The position numbers and the translations under genes were made by a program. From a virus, in IMG/VR virus record IMGVR_UViG_3300011113_000526, positions 1-25,564 of that record: a DNA stretch of 25,564 nt. One strand, 5' to 3'. The first letter of the stretch is position 1. Every line of letters starts with the position of its first letter. The notes below the pieces were generated by a model. The model saw nothing but the letters and a program-made list of their open reading frames with translations. It made no database searches and was not told where the DNA came from. Shown here piece after piece: positions 7,509 through 16,238 of the stretch.

Positions 7509-7955
7509 ATGATTTCAAAAATTGTTTCTTTTGCAATGTCGATTGCTTCGCGCGGTTTAAATAACAATAAAATAGATCAAACTACAAAACAATTAAGATA
7601 CGTTTCTTGTTTTGGAACTGATAAAATAAAACCGTGTTTTTTTCTTAAAAAAAGCAAACATGCTGATTATTTTTACTGTGGTGCTTGTGGGTGCGGGGAC
7701 CACCCACATACTTGGTTGGTACGGGGAGTTGGTGAATACTCTAAACTTGATTATCCTTCTTTAAACTGTCCTTTAAAAATGCCGGGGTTTACTAATTTTG
7801 ACCCAAATTTTTATCCAGTTGCAGACCCCCAAAGAAAAAAAGACGTAGAAAATTTAGAACCAGAAGTACTTAATTTGATTCAAATTACTGTAAATGGTGA
7901 TCCAGCAAAAGAAAAAATTGTCGATGATATTTCAAAGTTAGATAAAAATTCATAA
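7509..7955 (+). CDS. Cys-rich protein of unknown function next to neck genes
   Basis: The product is 148 residues. I do not recognise it. Residues 34-67 hold Cys34, Cys43, His51, Cys57, Cys60, Cys62, His65 and His67, with Cys87 further on; YCGACGCGDHPH (56-67) has CxxC and CxC spacing plus two His, which looks like a zinc- or iron-binding knuckle. The rest is hydrophilic, with a charged C-terminal tail. No signal peptide or membrane helix is evident. It starts two bases after the gpI-like gene and its stop codon lies inside the late promoter of gp13, so it closes the baseplate operon. A structural adaptor role is possible but unsupported by homology. Confidence 0.7.
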   Translation: MISKIVSFAMSIASRGLNNNKIDQTTKQLRYVSCFGTDKIKPCFFLKKSKHADYFYCGACGCGDHPHTWLVRGVGEYSKLDYPSLNCPLKMPGFTNFDPNFYPVADPQRKKDVENLEPEVLNLIQITVNGDPAKEKIVDDISKLDKNS

Positions 7956-7958
7956 ATA
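7951..7958 (+). promoter_or_regulatory. late promoter octamer CATAAATA for the neck/packaging operon
   Basis: The octamer includes the TAA stop (7953-7955) of the upstream gene and ends five bases before ATG 7964. There is no Shine-Dalgarno, so a leaderless gp13 mRNA is predicted. Confidence 0.7.
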
Positions 7959-7963
7959 TTTCT

Positions 7964-8794
7964 ATGGCAATTGCAAACTCACGGCAAGAATTCATAGAAT
8001 ATTGTTTTAGATCTCTTGGCGCTCCTGTATTACAAATAAATATAGATCAACAACAGGCAGAAGATCGACTTGATGAAGCTTTGGAATATATGTATGAGAG
8101 ACACTTTGATTTTAATCAAAGAGCTCTTTACGCATATCAAATAAATTCTACTGACATAATAAGAAAATATTTTGATACTACTGAGTTTGGACCTGCTCTG
8201 GGGGCCCAAGTAAAAACTGATGAATATGGAAATACTGGTTACTGGCCGCTTGCCACCGATATACGTTCTATAACAAAAGTTTATGCACCGAGCAATGTTG
8301 TTGGTGATTATATGTTTGATTTAAGATATCAAATGACTCTTTTTGATTTCTTCGGTCTTTATTTTAATCAATCTGGCCATCCATCCGGTCCAATGGCAGC
8401 GTTCATGGAGAGCATGACATATATCAAATTAGTAAATGATGTATTTAATTATCCAATGTCATACACATACACCAGAACAACGGATAGATTGTTTTTAGAT
8501 ACAGATCACACAAAATTGCAAGCTGGCTCATATTTAATGGTAGAGGCATATGTTCAAATAGACGCTTCACAATACCCTAAAATTTGGGGGGATAGAGTTT
8601 TTAAACGGTATTATACCGCATTATTGAAAAAACAATGGGCTCAAAATTTAAGCAAATTTGCTGGAGTACCATTGCCTGGTGGCGCACAACTTAATGCTGC
8701 AGCAATAATGAATGAGGCTATGGCAGAGCTTAAAGATATTGAGGAAATGCTAAAGAAAACTCAAGAACTTCCACCCGATCCTCTTATAGGATAA
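7964..8794 (+). CDS. 13: neck protein gp13
   Basis: The 276-residue product matches gp13 of T4-like phages along its length: RQEFIEYCFRSLGAPVLQIN (7-26), then DRLDEALEYMYERHFDF, the FFGLYFNQSG segment, YTRTTDRLFLD and a final YPKIWGDRVFKRYYTALLKK with a conserved LPGG downstream. T4 gp13 is 309 residues. Together with gp14 it seals the portal after packaging and provides the tail-docking site. It begins the neck and packaging block, followed by gp14 after two bases. Confidence 0.95.
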   Translation: MAIANSRQEFIEYCFRSLGAPVLQINIDQQQAEDRLDEALEYMYERHFDFNQRALYAYQINSTDIIRKYFDTTEFGPALGAQVKTDEYGNTGYWPLATDIRSITKVYAPSNVVGDYMFDLRYQMTLFDFFGLYFNQSGHPSGPMAAFMESMTYIKLVNDVFNYPMSYTYTRTTDRLFLDTDHTKLQAGSYLMVEAYVQIDASQYPKIWGDRVFKRYYTALLKKQWAQNLSKFAGVPLPGGAQLNAAAIMNEAMAELKDIEEMLKKTQELPPDPLIG

Positions 8795-8796
8795 AA

Positions 8797-9456
8797 ATGG
8801 CAACAAATCCATATTTTTTAAAAAATACAGGTGAACAAGATTTGGTAGAATCTATAACCGTAGAAATTATAAAAACTATGGGTCAGGACTGTGTTTATAT
8901 TCCAAGAGATTATCTTATGATCGATAAGCTTTTTGGAGAAGATCCCGGTTCAGCATTTCAAAACGCATACACTATTGAAATGTACATGGTAAATTACCAA
9001 GGATTTGATGGGACGGATATTGTAAGTCAATTTGGTATCGAGATAAAAGATAAAATTACCTTGTTGATGGCAAGAAAAAGATTTAAAGAAGAAGTAATAA
9101 ACAAAAACATTAATGTAAAAAGACCAAGAGAAGGTGACTTGATATATTTTCCGGCATCAAAATCTTTATTTGAAATAAATTTCGTAGAACACGAAAATCC
9201 TTTTTATCCACTGGGAAAACTTTATTCTTATTTGATTACTGCTGAACTTTTCACTTACAGTTACGAAAAGATGAACACAAAAAATACTGTCGTGGATTCT
9301 TTGATGACCAACACAAGAGGTCTTTCTGGTTCTCAAATCATACCGAAAAACAATGTTCTTGGGACTACTGCTGGAATTAATGATTTGCTCAATACCGAGG
9401 CAGCTGGTTATACGTTTGATCCAAACAACCCGTTTGATATAGAGGATTGTACATAA
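8797..9456 (+). CDS. 14: neck protein gp14
   Basis: 219 residues (T4: 256). The start NPYF-x(4)-GEQDLVESIT, the segment DCVYIPRDY (31-39) and KITLLMARKRFKEEV are typical of gp14 as I recall, as is the LIYFPASKSLFEINFVEHENP block. A Shine-Dalgarno AGGA lies six bases upstream of ATG 8797, immediately after the gp13 stop. gp14 completes the neck ring between portal and tail. Confidence 0.92.
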   Translation: MATNPYFLKNTGEQDLVESITVEIIKTMGQDCVYIPRDYLMIDKLFGEDPGSAFQNAYTIEMYMVNYQGFDGTDIVSQFGIEIKDKITLLMARKRFKEEVINKNINVKRPREGDLIYFPASKSLFEINFVEHENPFYPLGKLYSYLITAELFTYSYEKMNTKNTVVDSLMTNTRGLSGSQIIPKNNVLGTTAGINDLLNTEAAGYTFDPNNPFDIEDCT

Positions 9457-10130
9457 TGTTTAATTACGTTTATAACAAAAATTTAAGAAAATTGGTTGTT
9501 GGGTTTGGATCTTTGTTTGATAGTATCTATGTAAGACACGACAATCCAGATGGTGGTGCAGATCTAGAAATCCGAGTTCCCATCACATATGCGTCTCAAG
9601 AAAAATTTATTAGAAGGTATTTGGAACCATCTTCCATTCAAGATGGTGTTCGTGTTGAAACCCAACTTCCTAAATTGAGTTATGTGATGACTAGCATTCA
9701 GCCAGATGCTGGGAGAAGAAGAAATAGAAATACTCCATTGATAAAATCTAGTGTTTCGGGTGCTGGCTGCAATTCAAACGGTAGCATTATAACTGAAGAA
9801 ATACCCGTAAATATAGGTTTTACAGTTTTTATCTATACTAGGCATATAGATGATACACTTCAAATTTTTGAACAAATATTGCCATATTTTAATCCAGACC
9901 ACATTATTTCAATGGCATTAACTGAGGCAACAACAGTAAACATACCTATCACGATGACATCTAACAGTATCAGTGAAAAGTATGATGGTGACTTCTCTAC
10001 ACGAAGAATAAATATATCGTCTATCAATTTTATTGCAAAAAGTTATATATACGGAACTATAAATCCAATTACTACAATTAGTTCTACTACAGTGAGAGGA
10101 TTGACCGCAGGTATTAATTTTGATTTATGA
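9456..10130 (+). CDS. 15: tail sheath stabiliser and tail completion protein gp15
   Basis: ATG 9456 overlaps the gp14 stop as TAATG; the in-frame TTG at 9447 is rejected because GAGGA lies nine bases before 9456. The 224-residue product matches T4 gp15 (272): it begins MFNYVYNKNLRK (T4: MFGYFYNSSFRR), then LEIRVPITYASQEKF (T4: FIRVPITYASKEHF), then FTVFIYTRHIDDTLQIFEQI and LPYFNPDH. gp15 caps the sheath and gp3 and docks to gp14. The long acidic C-terminal tail of T4 gp15 is absent. Confidence 0.95.
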   Translation: MFNYVYNKNLRKLVVGFGSLFDSIYVRHDNPDGGADLEIRVPITYASQEKFIRRYLEPSSIQDGVRVETQLPKLSYVMTSIQPDAGRRRNRNTPLIKSSVSGAGCNSNGSIITEEIPVNIGFTVFIYTRHIDDTLQIFEQILPYFNPDHIISMALTEATTVNIPITMTSNSISEKYDGDFSTRRINISSINFIAKSYIYGTINPITTISSTTVRGLTAGINFDL

Positions 10131-10564
10131 ATAAAAATTTAGCATCATTTTTTAATGTACCGTTAGAACCATCCAAAAAAGATATTTTGCCTGGTGGAAC
10201 TTTTGATTCTCAATCTTTTCAAAAAGATTATGATTTAGTTCAAAAAAACTTTAAAGGTCTTTTGGAGAATGGAAATGTTGCACTTGAAAGTGCACTAAAA
10301 GTTGCAACTGAATCAGATAGTCCTAGAGCATTTGAAGTTGTTGCAATATTGTTAAAAACAATGGCTGATTTGAATAATAATGTTTTAGATGTTCACAAAA
10401 AAGCAAAAGACACCACAAATCAAAAAGTGGAAGTTAAACAAACAAATAACTCTGTTTTTGTAGGGTCAACTAAAGATTTACAAAACATATTGAATAAAGA
10501 AAGAAGCACCGATAAAGAAATTATCGATGCAGAGGTTGTGAATAATGGGGACAAACAACAATAA
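10127..10564 (+). CDS. 16: small terminase subunit gp16
   Basis: ATG 10127 overlaps the gp15 stop as ATGA. The 145-residue product has the usual gp16 layout: an N-terminal region with LPGG (about residues 22-25), a helical centre in which paired helices are seen (DYDLVQKNFKGLLENG; SPRAFEVVAILLKTMADLN), and the conserved VFVGSTKDLQ (about 110-119) near the C-terminus. It binds concatemeric DNA and stimulates gp17 during packaging. T4 gp16 is 164 residues. Confidence 0.92.
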   Translation: MNKNLASFFNVPLEPSKKDILPGGTFDSQSFQKDYDLVQKNFKGLLENGNVALESALKVATESDSPRAFEVVAILLKTMADLNNNVLDVHKKAKDTTNQKVEVKQTNNSVFVGSTKDLQNILNKERSTDKEIIDAEVVNNGDKQQ

Positions 10565-12197
10565 TCTTGGGTATAGAAATAATCCAAATTTAAAATTACC
10601 TGGCGTAGAACTACAGTATACAAAAGAACAGCTTGATGAATATATCAAGTGTGCAAACGACCCGGTGTACTTTTGTGAAAAATATATAAAAGTTAAAACT
10701 TTAGATAAAGGAATTGTTCCTTTTAAACTTTATGAATATCAAAAAAAGTTTATAAGAGAAATACATAAAAATAGATTTGTAATTTCTAAATGGCCACGCC
10801 AATGTGGTAAATCTACGTGTGTAACTAGTTACATTTGTCATTATGTGTGTTTTAATCAAAGCGTTAACGTTGGCATTCTCGCAAACAGATTGAAAACTGC
10901 AAAAGAAGAGCTTTTTTCAAAATTGCAATTAGCATATGAGAACCTACCTCATTTTCTGCAACAAGGAGTTGTAGAATGGAATAAGACGAGCTTTAAGCTC
11001 GAAAACGGGTCTAGAGTCATGTGTGATGCAACGTCCTCCACAGCGATTCGTGGCGGCTCGTATAATCTATTGCTGCTTGACGAGTATGCCTTCTTACCTA
11101 GCCACGTTGCAGAAGAATTTTACACATCCACATATCCTACCATTTCTGCAGGTACTACCACAAAACTTATAATTGTATCTACACCAAATGGGATGAATCA
11201 TTTTCACAAACTTTGGGTTGATGCAAATCGTCAAGAGGGACACAAACTTAAAAATAAATTTATTCCTGTAGAAGTTAGTTGGCGCGAAACACCCATAAGC
11301 CCAGGAAGACCAAATCTCAGAGACGAAGAATGGGCAGCGGAACAAATAGCAAACACCAGTGCCGAACAATTTGAACAAGAATACGGATGTAACTTTTTAG
11401 GTTCTTCTAATACTTTAATATCTTCTACTAAATTAAATGTATTGGCTCCAGAAGAGGCGGTTGAAGAGGATTCAGAAGGATTAAAAGTTTTTGAACTGCC
11501 TAAAAAAGATTCTGTTTACTTTTTGCAAGCCGATGTATCTAGAGGTCAGGGATCAGATTATTCTGCATTTACTGTAATTGAGGGAAATAATTTTCCATAT
11601 AAAGTTGTTGCAGTTTATAGAAATAATACTGTGAGCCCATTTGCTTTTCCAAATAATATTAAAAAAGTTGCGGAAAGATATAACAATGCATATGTTTTAG
11701 TTGAAACAAACGACATTGGGGGTCAAGTATCCAATATTCTTTATAATGATTTATTGTATGAAAATTTATTAATGACCAAAATTTCTGGCAGAAAAGGTCA
11801 AGTGTTATCACAGGGGTTTGCAAACAATAAAAGTGAAATGGGTTTGAGAACAACAGCCCAAACCAAAAAAATTGGATGTGCTATCTTAAAAAGATTGGTA
11901 GAAGAAGATAAAATTTTACTAAATGACGAAAGAATTATTGCAGAATTTATGACTTTCGTCTCAAAATCAAATACTTTTAAGGCAGAAGAGGGCCACCATG
12001 ACGATTTAGTAATGACTTTGGTGTTTTTTGCCTGGTTGTCGAGGCAAGAATATTTTGCTGATTTAATTGAAAGTGCAAAATTTAATTACGAAGAGGCAAA
12101 AAACCCGGAAGATGATAACACACTGTTTATGGCAGGTAATAATGAAATTGATGATGATGAATTTAGTGATGGACAAGTAGTATGGAAGAAAGTATAA
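10545..12197 (+). CDS. 17: large terminase subunit gp17 (ATPase and nuclease)
   Basis: 550 residues (T4: 610), overlapping gp16 by 20 bases with GAGG eight bases before ATG 10545. It is the DNA-packaging motor. The ATPase domain shows Walker A PRQCGKST (84-91), Walker B LLLLDE (175-180) with the catalytic Glu180, and the coupling motif STPNG (212-216). The nuclease domain shows Asp329 in LQADVSRGQGSDYS, Glu387 in VLVETNDIGG and Asp486/487 in GHHDDLV, the three acidic sites of the RNase H-like fold. All key residues are present. Its last gene position before the gp18 promoter ends the neck/packaging operon. Confidence 0.97.
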   Translation: MGTNNNNLGYRNNPNLKLPGVELQYTKEQLDEYIKCANDPVYFCEKYIKVKTLDKGIVPFKLYEYQKKFIREIHKNRFVISKWPRQCGKSTCVTSYICHYVCFNQSVNVGILANRLKTAKEELFSKLQLAYENLPHFLQQGVVEWNKTSFKLENGSRVMCDATSSTAIRGGSYNLLLLDEYAFLPSHVAEEFYTSTYPTISAGTTTKLIIVSTPNGMNHFHKLWVDANRQEGHKLKNKFIPVEVSWRETPISPGRPNLRDEEWAAEQIANTSAEQFEQEYGCNFLGSSNTLISSTKLNVLAPEEAVEEDSEGLKVFELPKKDSVYFLQADVSRGQGSDYSAFTVIEGNNFPYKVVAVYRNNTVSPFAFPNNIKKVAERYNNAYVLVETNDIGGQVSNILYNDLLYENLLMTKISGRKGQVLSQGFANNKSEMGLRTTAQTKKIGCAILKRLVEEDKILLNDERIIAEFMTFVSKSNTFKAEEGHHDDLVMTLVFFAWLSRQEYFADLIESAKFNYEEAKNPEDDNTLFMAGNNEIDDDEFSDGQVVWKKV

Positions 12198-12204
12198 AAT
12201 TTTT

Positions 12205-12212
12205 TATAAATA
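12205..12212 (+). promoter_or_regulatory. late promoter octamer TATAAATA for gp18
   Basis: Exact consensus in the 37-base gap after gp17. The expected start near 12218 gives a leader of about 17 bases containing AAGGA before ATG 12235: the leadered class of late promoter. Confidence 0.9.
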
Positions 12213-12234
12213 CTATAGATAAAAAAGGACATTC

Positions 12235-13527
12235 ATGCCAACTCTTAGTTCTTTTACTAGCCCAAACCAATTTCAGTCGGAGACTGCAGGAGCAGCATCA
12301 AAACTAACTGCAGCGTACATTTCAGGTCTATCGTATGTAACACCAACTTTTAGCTCAACTGCGCCAACAAACAATCCGGGTGGAATTTTTGGTTGGCTGC
12401 TTTATGCAAAAACGGTACTTTCTAGTCCAGCTACAGGTACTACAGGAGACAGATATGTTTATTATACTTCTCCCTTTGCATTTTTGACAGATTTAAACAA
12501 ATTAAGCGGTGCCACTGGTTGTTTAATAAACAGCACCGGAACATCAAACCCAAATGGCTTCTTTGTAGACAGTGGCGACAATAATATTACTACTGCCAAT
12601 GCTGGTAAAGAATTTATACAACTTTTGGATTATCTTTCGTATGGTGGTAATCTTGTAATAGCTGGCAATACTTTAGGTCTTTATAATTTTGAAACCGCAA
12701 CTGGCACGAAGATAAATCTGTTACTTGGTTATACCGGAGAAGGCTTTACTTCAGGAATTAATATTGCACAAAAATGGTTAGAACTTGAATCACCCAATAC
12801 AATTGGAGTGTTTGCTTCCCATGACAATGGTAATGGATTGACTGCACCAGCGTATGCTTTTAACGGTCTTTCGTTTGTTTCGGGCGCAACTGTTGCTGAC
12901 AGAGTTGTTACTGTTTATGGACAGAAAAAGAAAACAGATTTGCCGGTTCCTTCACTGAAGACCAATGGAAAAATTACAATAACAAATAATCTTGTTTCAG
13001 ATGTGGCTGGATTCTTTACCAGAGCAAATTCTAGGGGTGAGCTTTATCTGACAATTGCCGGGTCTGACCGTGGAATCGCTTTAAACGGAGAAATTTTAAA
13101 TTCTGTTGCATGGTCTAACAGTGCCTTGAGAACAGCATTGAAAAACAATAGAGTTAATTTTTTCTTAGATTATAATCCAAAATTTTTAGGAAGTGATTTT
13201 GTTGGAGCCACATATTCATCTAGCGATCTTACCGTCGATGAAAGAATTGGCCCAGCACAAATGAAAGTCGCAATGAAACGCGACATAACTGAAATTGGTT
13301 TGAAATATTTGTATGAAATTAATAACGCCACAACAAGATCTCTTGTTACCGGTGAAATTGAAACATACTTATTACAATACATAGATGTTTTAGATACAAC
13401 CCAAACACAAGTCGTATGTGATTCTACAAACAATGATGACAACGCTTCAAATCTAACAATATTTGTGTCCGTGAAGCCACTTGTGGCTACAACAGCATTT
13501 ACTTTGAATATTCTACTAACCACATAA
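12235..13527 (+). CDS. 18: tail sheath protein gp18 (short form)
   Basis: 430 residues against 659 in T4. The C-terminal half carries the contractile sheath signature: SDVAGFFTRANSRG, LTIAGSDRGIALNG, a central NRVNFFLDYNPKFLG and a closing DERIGPAQMKVAMKRDI with the R-I-x(n)-R-D-I pattern, then a helix leading into the domain that swaps strands between subunits. The N-terminal half has the usual alpha/beta core (VIAGNTLGLYNF, TIGVFASHDN). The length suggests a core sheath with the external domains of T4 gp18 missing. It is preceded by a consensus late promoter and AAGGA, as befits a highly made protein. Confidence 0.92.
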   Translation: MPTLSSFTSPNQFQSETAGAASKLTAAYISGLSYVTPTFSSTAPTNNPGGIFGWLLYAKTVLSSPATGTTGDRYVYYTSPFAFLTDLNKLSGATGCLINSTGTSNPNGFFVDSGDNNITTANAGKEFIQLLDYLSYGGNLVIAGNTLGLYNFETATGTKINLLLGYTGEGFTSGINIAQKWLELESPNTIGVFASHDNGNGLTAPAYAFNGLSFVSGATVADRVVTVYGQKKKTDLPVPSLKTNGKITITNNLVSDVAGFFTRANSRGELYLTIAGSDRGIALNGEILNSVAWSNSALRTALKNNRVNFFLDYNPKFLGSDFVGATYSSSDLTVDERIGPAQMKVAMKRDITEIGLKYLYEINNATTRSLVTGEIETYLLQYIDVLDTTQTQVVCDSTNNDDNASNLTIFVSVKPLVATTAFTLNILLTT

Positions 13528-13528
13528 A

Positions 13529-14083
13529 ATGACACATTCATTAAACAGTTTTAAAAATGCATTCAGCGGCGGAACTAGGGCAAATAGATTCATAGTCATA
13601 CCGAATTTTCCTTCGTTAGAGGGATTAAATTCGTCTGGTTTTTCTAATTTACAAAATAAATGCAAATTTACTGTTACCTCTGCGTCATTACCTAAAGTTG
13701 ACATTGGTGTAATAGCCGTTCCATACAGAGGAAGAATGGCATACTATGCTGGAGATAGACAATATTCTGTATGGCCAATAAAAGTTTACGATGATAATGA
13801 CAGAACTCTTTGGAATGCATTTCATTTGTGGAAAGAGAGTTTAGACGGTCACATAACCCATTTAGTAAACAAAGGCAGCACAAGAGATCACAAAACATTA
13901 CAAACAACTTGGAGTGTTGAACAACTTCCAACAAATGGAACAGTAGCACACAGAAGAATAAATTTAATTCGGTGTTGGCCCAGTGAAATTGGTGGAATAA
14001 ATCTTGATATGGGATCTTCGGAATTCGTGTCATTTGACATGACTTTAACGTTTGACCACATAGAAATAGCAAGAGGATTATAA
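13529..14083 (+). CDS. 19: tail tube protein gp19
   Basis: 184 residues (T4: 163), one base after the gp18 stop, without a clear Shine-Dalgarno, so translation may be coupled. Tube-fold features: N-terminal LNSFKNAFSGGTRANRF, SASLPKVDIGVIAVPYRG (51-68, the loop after the first sheet), RMAYYAGDRQYSVWPIKVYDD, the helix RTLWNAFHLWKESLDGH and a final strand FDMTLTFDHIEI. It polymerises as hexameric rings inside the sheath. The next gene is a diverged copy. Confidence 0.93.
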   Translation: MTHSLNSFKNAFSGGTRANRFIVIPNFPSLEGLNSSGFSNLQNKCKFTVTSASLPKVDIGVIAVPYRGRMAYYAGDRQYSVWPIKVYDDNDRTLWNAFHLWKESLDGHITHLVNKGSTRDHKTLQTTWSVEQLPTNGTVAHRRINLIRCWPSEIGGINLDMGSSEFVSFDMTLTFDHIEIARGL

Positions 14084-14086
14084 CAA

Positions 14087-14665
14087 ATGCCATTTTCAGC
14101 AAATGAATTAAATAATTTTAAAAACAATTTTGTTGGAGGCACCAGACAAAACAGATTTCGTGTTCTAGGTACATTCCCAAGCACAAGTTCTCAGGAAACT
14201 ACAAGTACAACAACTTCAACTAATTCTACTAATTTATCTGAATTTCACATAAGATCAACTTTAATACCAACGTTGCAAACAAGCACAGTTGCATATGATT
14301 TTTTTGGAAGAAAATTAAATTATCCAGGTGAAAAATTATATTCTACTTGGTCTGTTACTGTTTTAGATGATACTAATGCCAATAATCTTTGGACTAGATT
14401 TCATAACTGGCAAAATAATATTAATAATCATATGTCGAATCAAACACAATATGTACAAAACCATAGTGGTTACAAAACTAGATGGACAGTTCAGCATTTA
14501 GATTTAAATGGAAATAGTTTAAAAACATTTATTCTGGCCGGTCTTTGGCCAAGAACTGTAAATGAAATTTCATTTAGCCATTCAAGAACAAATGCGTTAA
14601 ATACTTTTAACGTAGTATTTGTTTATGACACTATCGAAATACCCGGAATAACACCAACTACATAA
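14087..14665 (+). CDS. second tail tube (gp19-type) protein
   Basis: 192 residues, with GAGGA nine bases before ATG 14087. It is a paralogue of the preceding gp19: both start with an LN-x-FKN-x-F-x-GGTR-x-NRF-x-V block ending in FPS, and share the Y-G loop (FFGRKLNYPGEKLYSTWSVTVLDD against the gp19 form MAYYAGDRQYSVWPIKVYDD), the W-x-x-F-H-x-W helix and the final strand ending in DTIEI / DHIEI. It carries a Thr/Ser-rich insertion near residues 34-49 absent from gp19. It may be a tube cap, terminator or alternative ring; it could also replace gp54. The relationship is seen in the sequence; the role is not known. Confidence 0.85.
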   Translation: MPFSANELNNFKNNFVGGTRQNRFRVLGTFPSTSSQETTSTTTSTNSTNLSEFHIRSTLIPTLQTSTVAYDFFGRKLNYPGEKLYSTWSVTVLDDTNANNLWTRFHNWQNNINNHMSNQTQYVQNHSGYKTRWTVQHLDLNGNSLKTFILAGLWPRTVNEISFSHSRTNALNTFNVVFVYDTIEIPGITPTT

Positions 14666-14675
14666 AGGAAATGTG

Positions 14676-16238
14676 ATGGAAATCGATGTTTTTGGATTTG
14701 AGTTTGGAAAAAGAAAATTAGAAAAAGAACAAGAAACAGTAGATCTGGTTCGTAAAAATTTTGCTGCACCCGAAATATTTGATGGTACAGTAACAGTAGA
14801 AGCCGGTGGTTTTTTTGGAACCGCTTTAGATTATGCTGCAAATCTTCGTGATGAAGGCGCATCAATTATTCAATATAGAAATATGTCTATATACCCTGAA
14901 GTAGACAATGCCATTGATGAAATCACAAATGCTGCAATGGTTCCCGGAACAGAAAGAAAAACAGTAAAAATAGACTTAAAAAATGTTCCAATTTCAGATC
15001 CAATAAAAACCAAAATTTATAAAGAATTTGAAAATATTTTACAACTTTTAGATTTTAATAGCAAATCTTACGAAATTTTTAGACGCTGGTATATTGATTC
15101 TAGATTATTTTACAACATCATAATTGATAAAGACCAGCCAACGCAAGGAATTCAAGAAATAATTCCTTTAGATCCTTTAAAGATTAAAAAAATAAGAAAA
15201 GTAGAAAAACAGCCAGAAAAACTTGGAAAAACCCAAGTAACTTTGATCAAAAAAATTGAAGAATATTATCTGTATACAAATACAGACAAAGAAACATATA
15301 TGCTTACTGGGCCCGGGGGACTACACCTTTCTCTGGATAGTGTCGTTTATGTTCCTTCTGGAATAGTAGATTTAAATACAAAACGTGTATTGGGTTACCT
15401 GCACAAAGCAATTAGACCTCTTAACATGTTACGACAACTTGAAGACGCTCTTCTTGTTTATCGTGTAGCAAGAGCTCCGGAAAGAAGAGTATTTTACGTT
15501 GACGTAGGTCAGCTTCCGAAACAAAAAGCCGAACAATATGTTCGTGATATGATGAGCCGATTCCGTACAAGACTGATTTACAATCAAGCCACGGGAGAAG
15601 TGAGAGATGAAAGAAACCATTTATCTGTCTTAGAAGATTATTGGATTCCAAGAAGAGAAGGTTCAAACGGAACACAAATTACCACACTTCCGGGTGGTAA
15701 TGCGATGTCTCAAATAGAAGACGTTGATTACTTTAAAAAGAAATTATACTCATCCCTTAATGTACCATTGAGCAGATTGATGGCCGATCAAACAGGATTT
15801 AACATGGGTAGATCTGTGGAAATAACAAGAGAAGAAGTTAAATTCTACAAATTTATAGAAAGAATTAGACACCAGTTTTCAAAACTTTTTATGGATTTCA
15901 TGAGAGTCCAATTAATTTTGAAAGGTGTGATGACAGAAGAAGATTGGAACGTTTTAAAAAATCAAATTAAAATTGTATTCAACACAGACAATTATTTCTG
16001 GGATTTAAAAGAAGCAGAAATATTATCAGAAAGAATTAAAGTACTTTCATTTGTAGATCCATATGTCGGCAAATACTATTCTTCAGATTATATCAGAAGA
16101 AATATTTTGAGACAAACAGAAGAAGAAATGTTGCAAATGGATAAAGAAATGGCTGTAGACAGGCAGAGAATTCAAGCAGAGCAAATGGCTTTGATGGCCC
16201 AACAACAGGCACAAGAACAGCAGGGTGGACAACAATGA
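14676..16238 (+). CDS. 20: portal vertex protein gp20
   Basis: 520 residues (T4: 524). ATG 14676 is preferred over the adjacent in-frame GTG 14673 because AAGGA lies six to seven bases upstream. The N-terminal DYAANLRDEGASIIQYRNMS and YPEVDNAIDEITNAAMV blocks are hallmarks of T4-like portals, followed by LPGGNAMSQIEDVDYFKKKL and LNVPLSRLMADQTGFNMGRS, conserved in the crown/stem region. The C-terminus is Gln- and Ala-rich. The dodecameric portal is the prohead initiator, DNA channel and terminase dock. Confidence 0.96.
   Translation: MEIDVFGFEFGKRKLEKEQETVDLVRKNFAAPEIFDGTVTVEAGGFFGTALDYAANLRDEGASIIQYRNMSIYPEVDNAIDEITNAAMVPGTERKTVKIDLKNVPISDPIKTKIYKEFENILQLLDFNSKSYEIFRRWYIDSRLFYNIIIDKDQPTQGIQEIIPLDPLKIKKIRKVEKQPEKLGKTQVTLIKKIEEYYLYTNTDKETYMLTGPGGLHLSLDSVVYVPSGIVDLNTKRVLGYLHKAIRPLNMLRQLEDALLVYRVARAPERRVFYVDVGQLPKQKAEQYVRDMMSRFRTRLIYNQATGEVRDERNHLSVLEDYWIPRREGSNGTQITTLPGGNAMSQIEDVDYFKKKLYSSLNVPLSRLMADQTGFNMGRSVEITREEVKFYKFIERIRHQFSKLFMDFMRVQLILKGVMTEEDWNVLKNQIKIVFNTDNYFWDLKEAEILSERIKVLSFVDPYVGKYYSSDYIRRNILRQTEEEMLQMDKEMAVDRQRIQAEQMALMAQQQAQEQQGGQQ

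Noticed and set aside
8035-8042. AATAAATA within gp13, and the same at 10007-10014 within gp15
   Set aside because: Inside coding sequence, not before any gene, and with A at the first position; they show the chance level of the motif in this DNA.
12197-12234. Possible hairpin TATAAAA/TTTTATA after gp17 as a terminator
   Set aside because: Only A-T pairs and it overlaps the gp18 late promoter; too weak to call.
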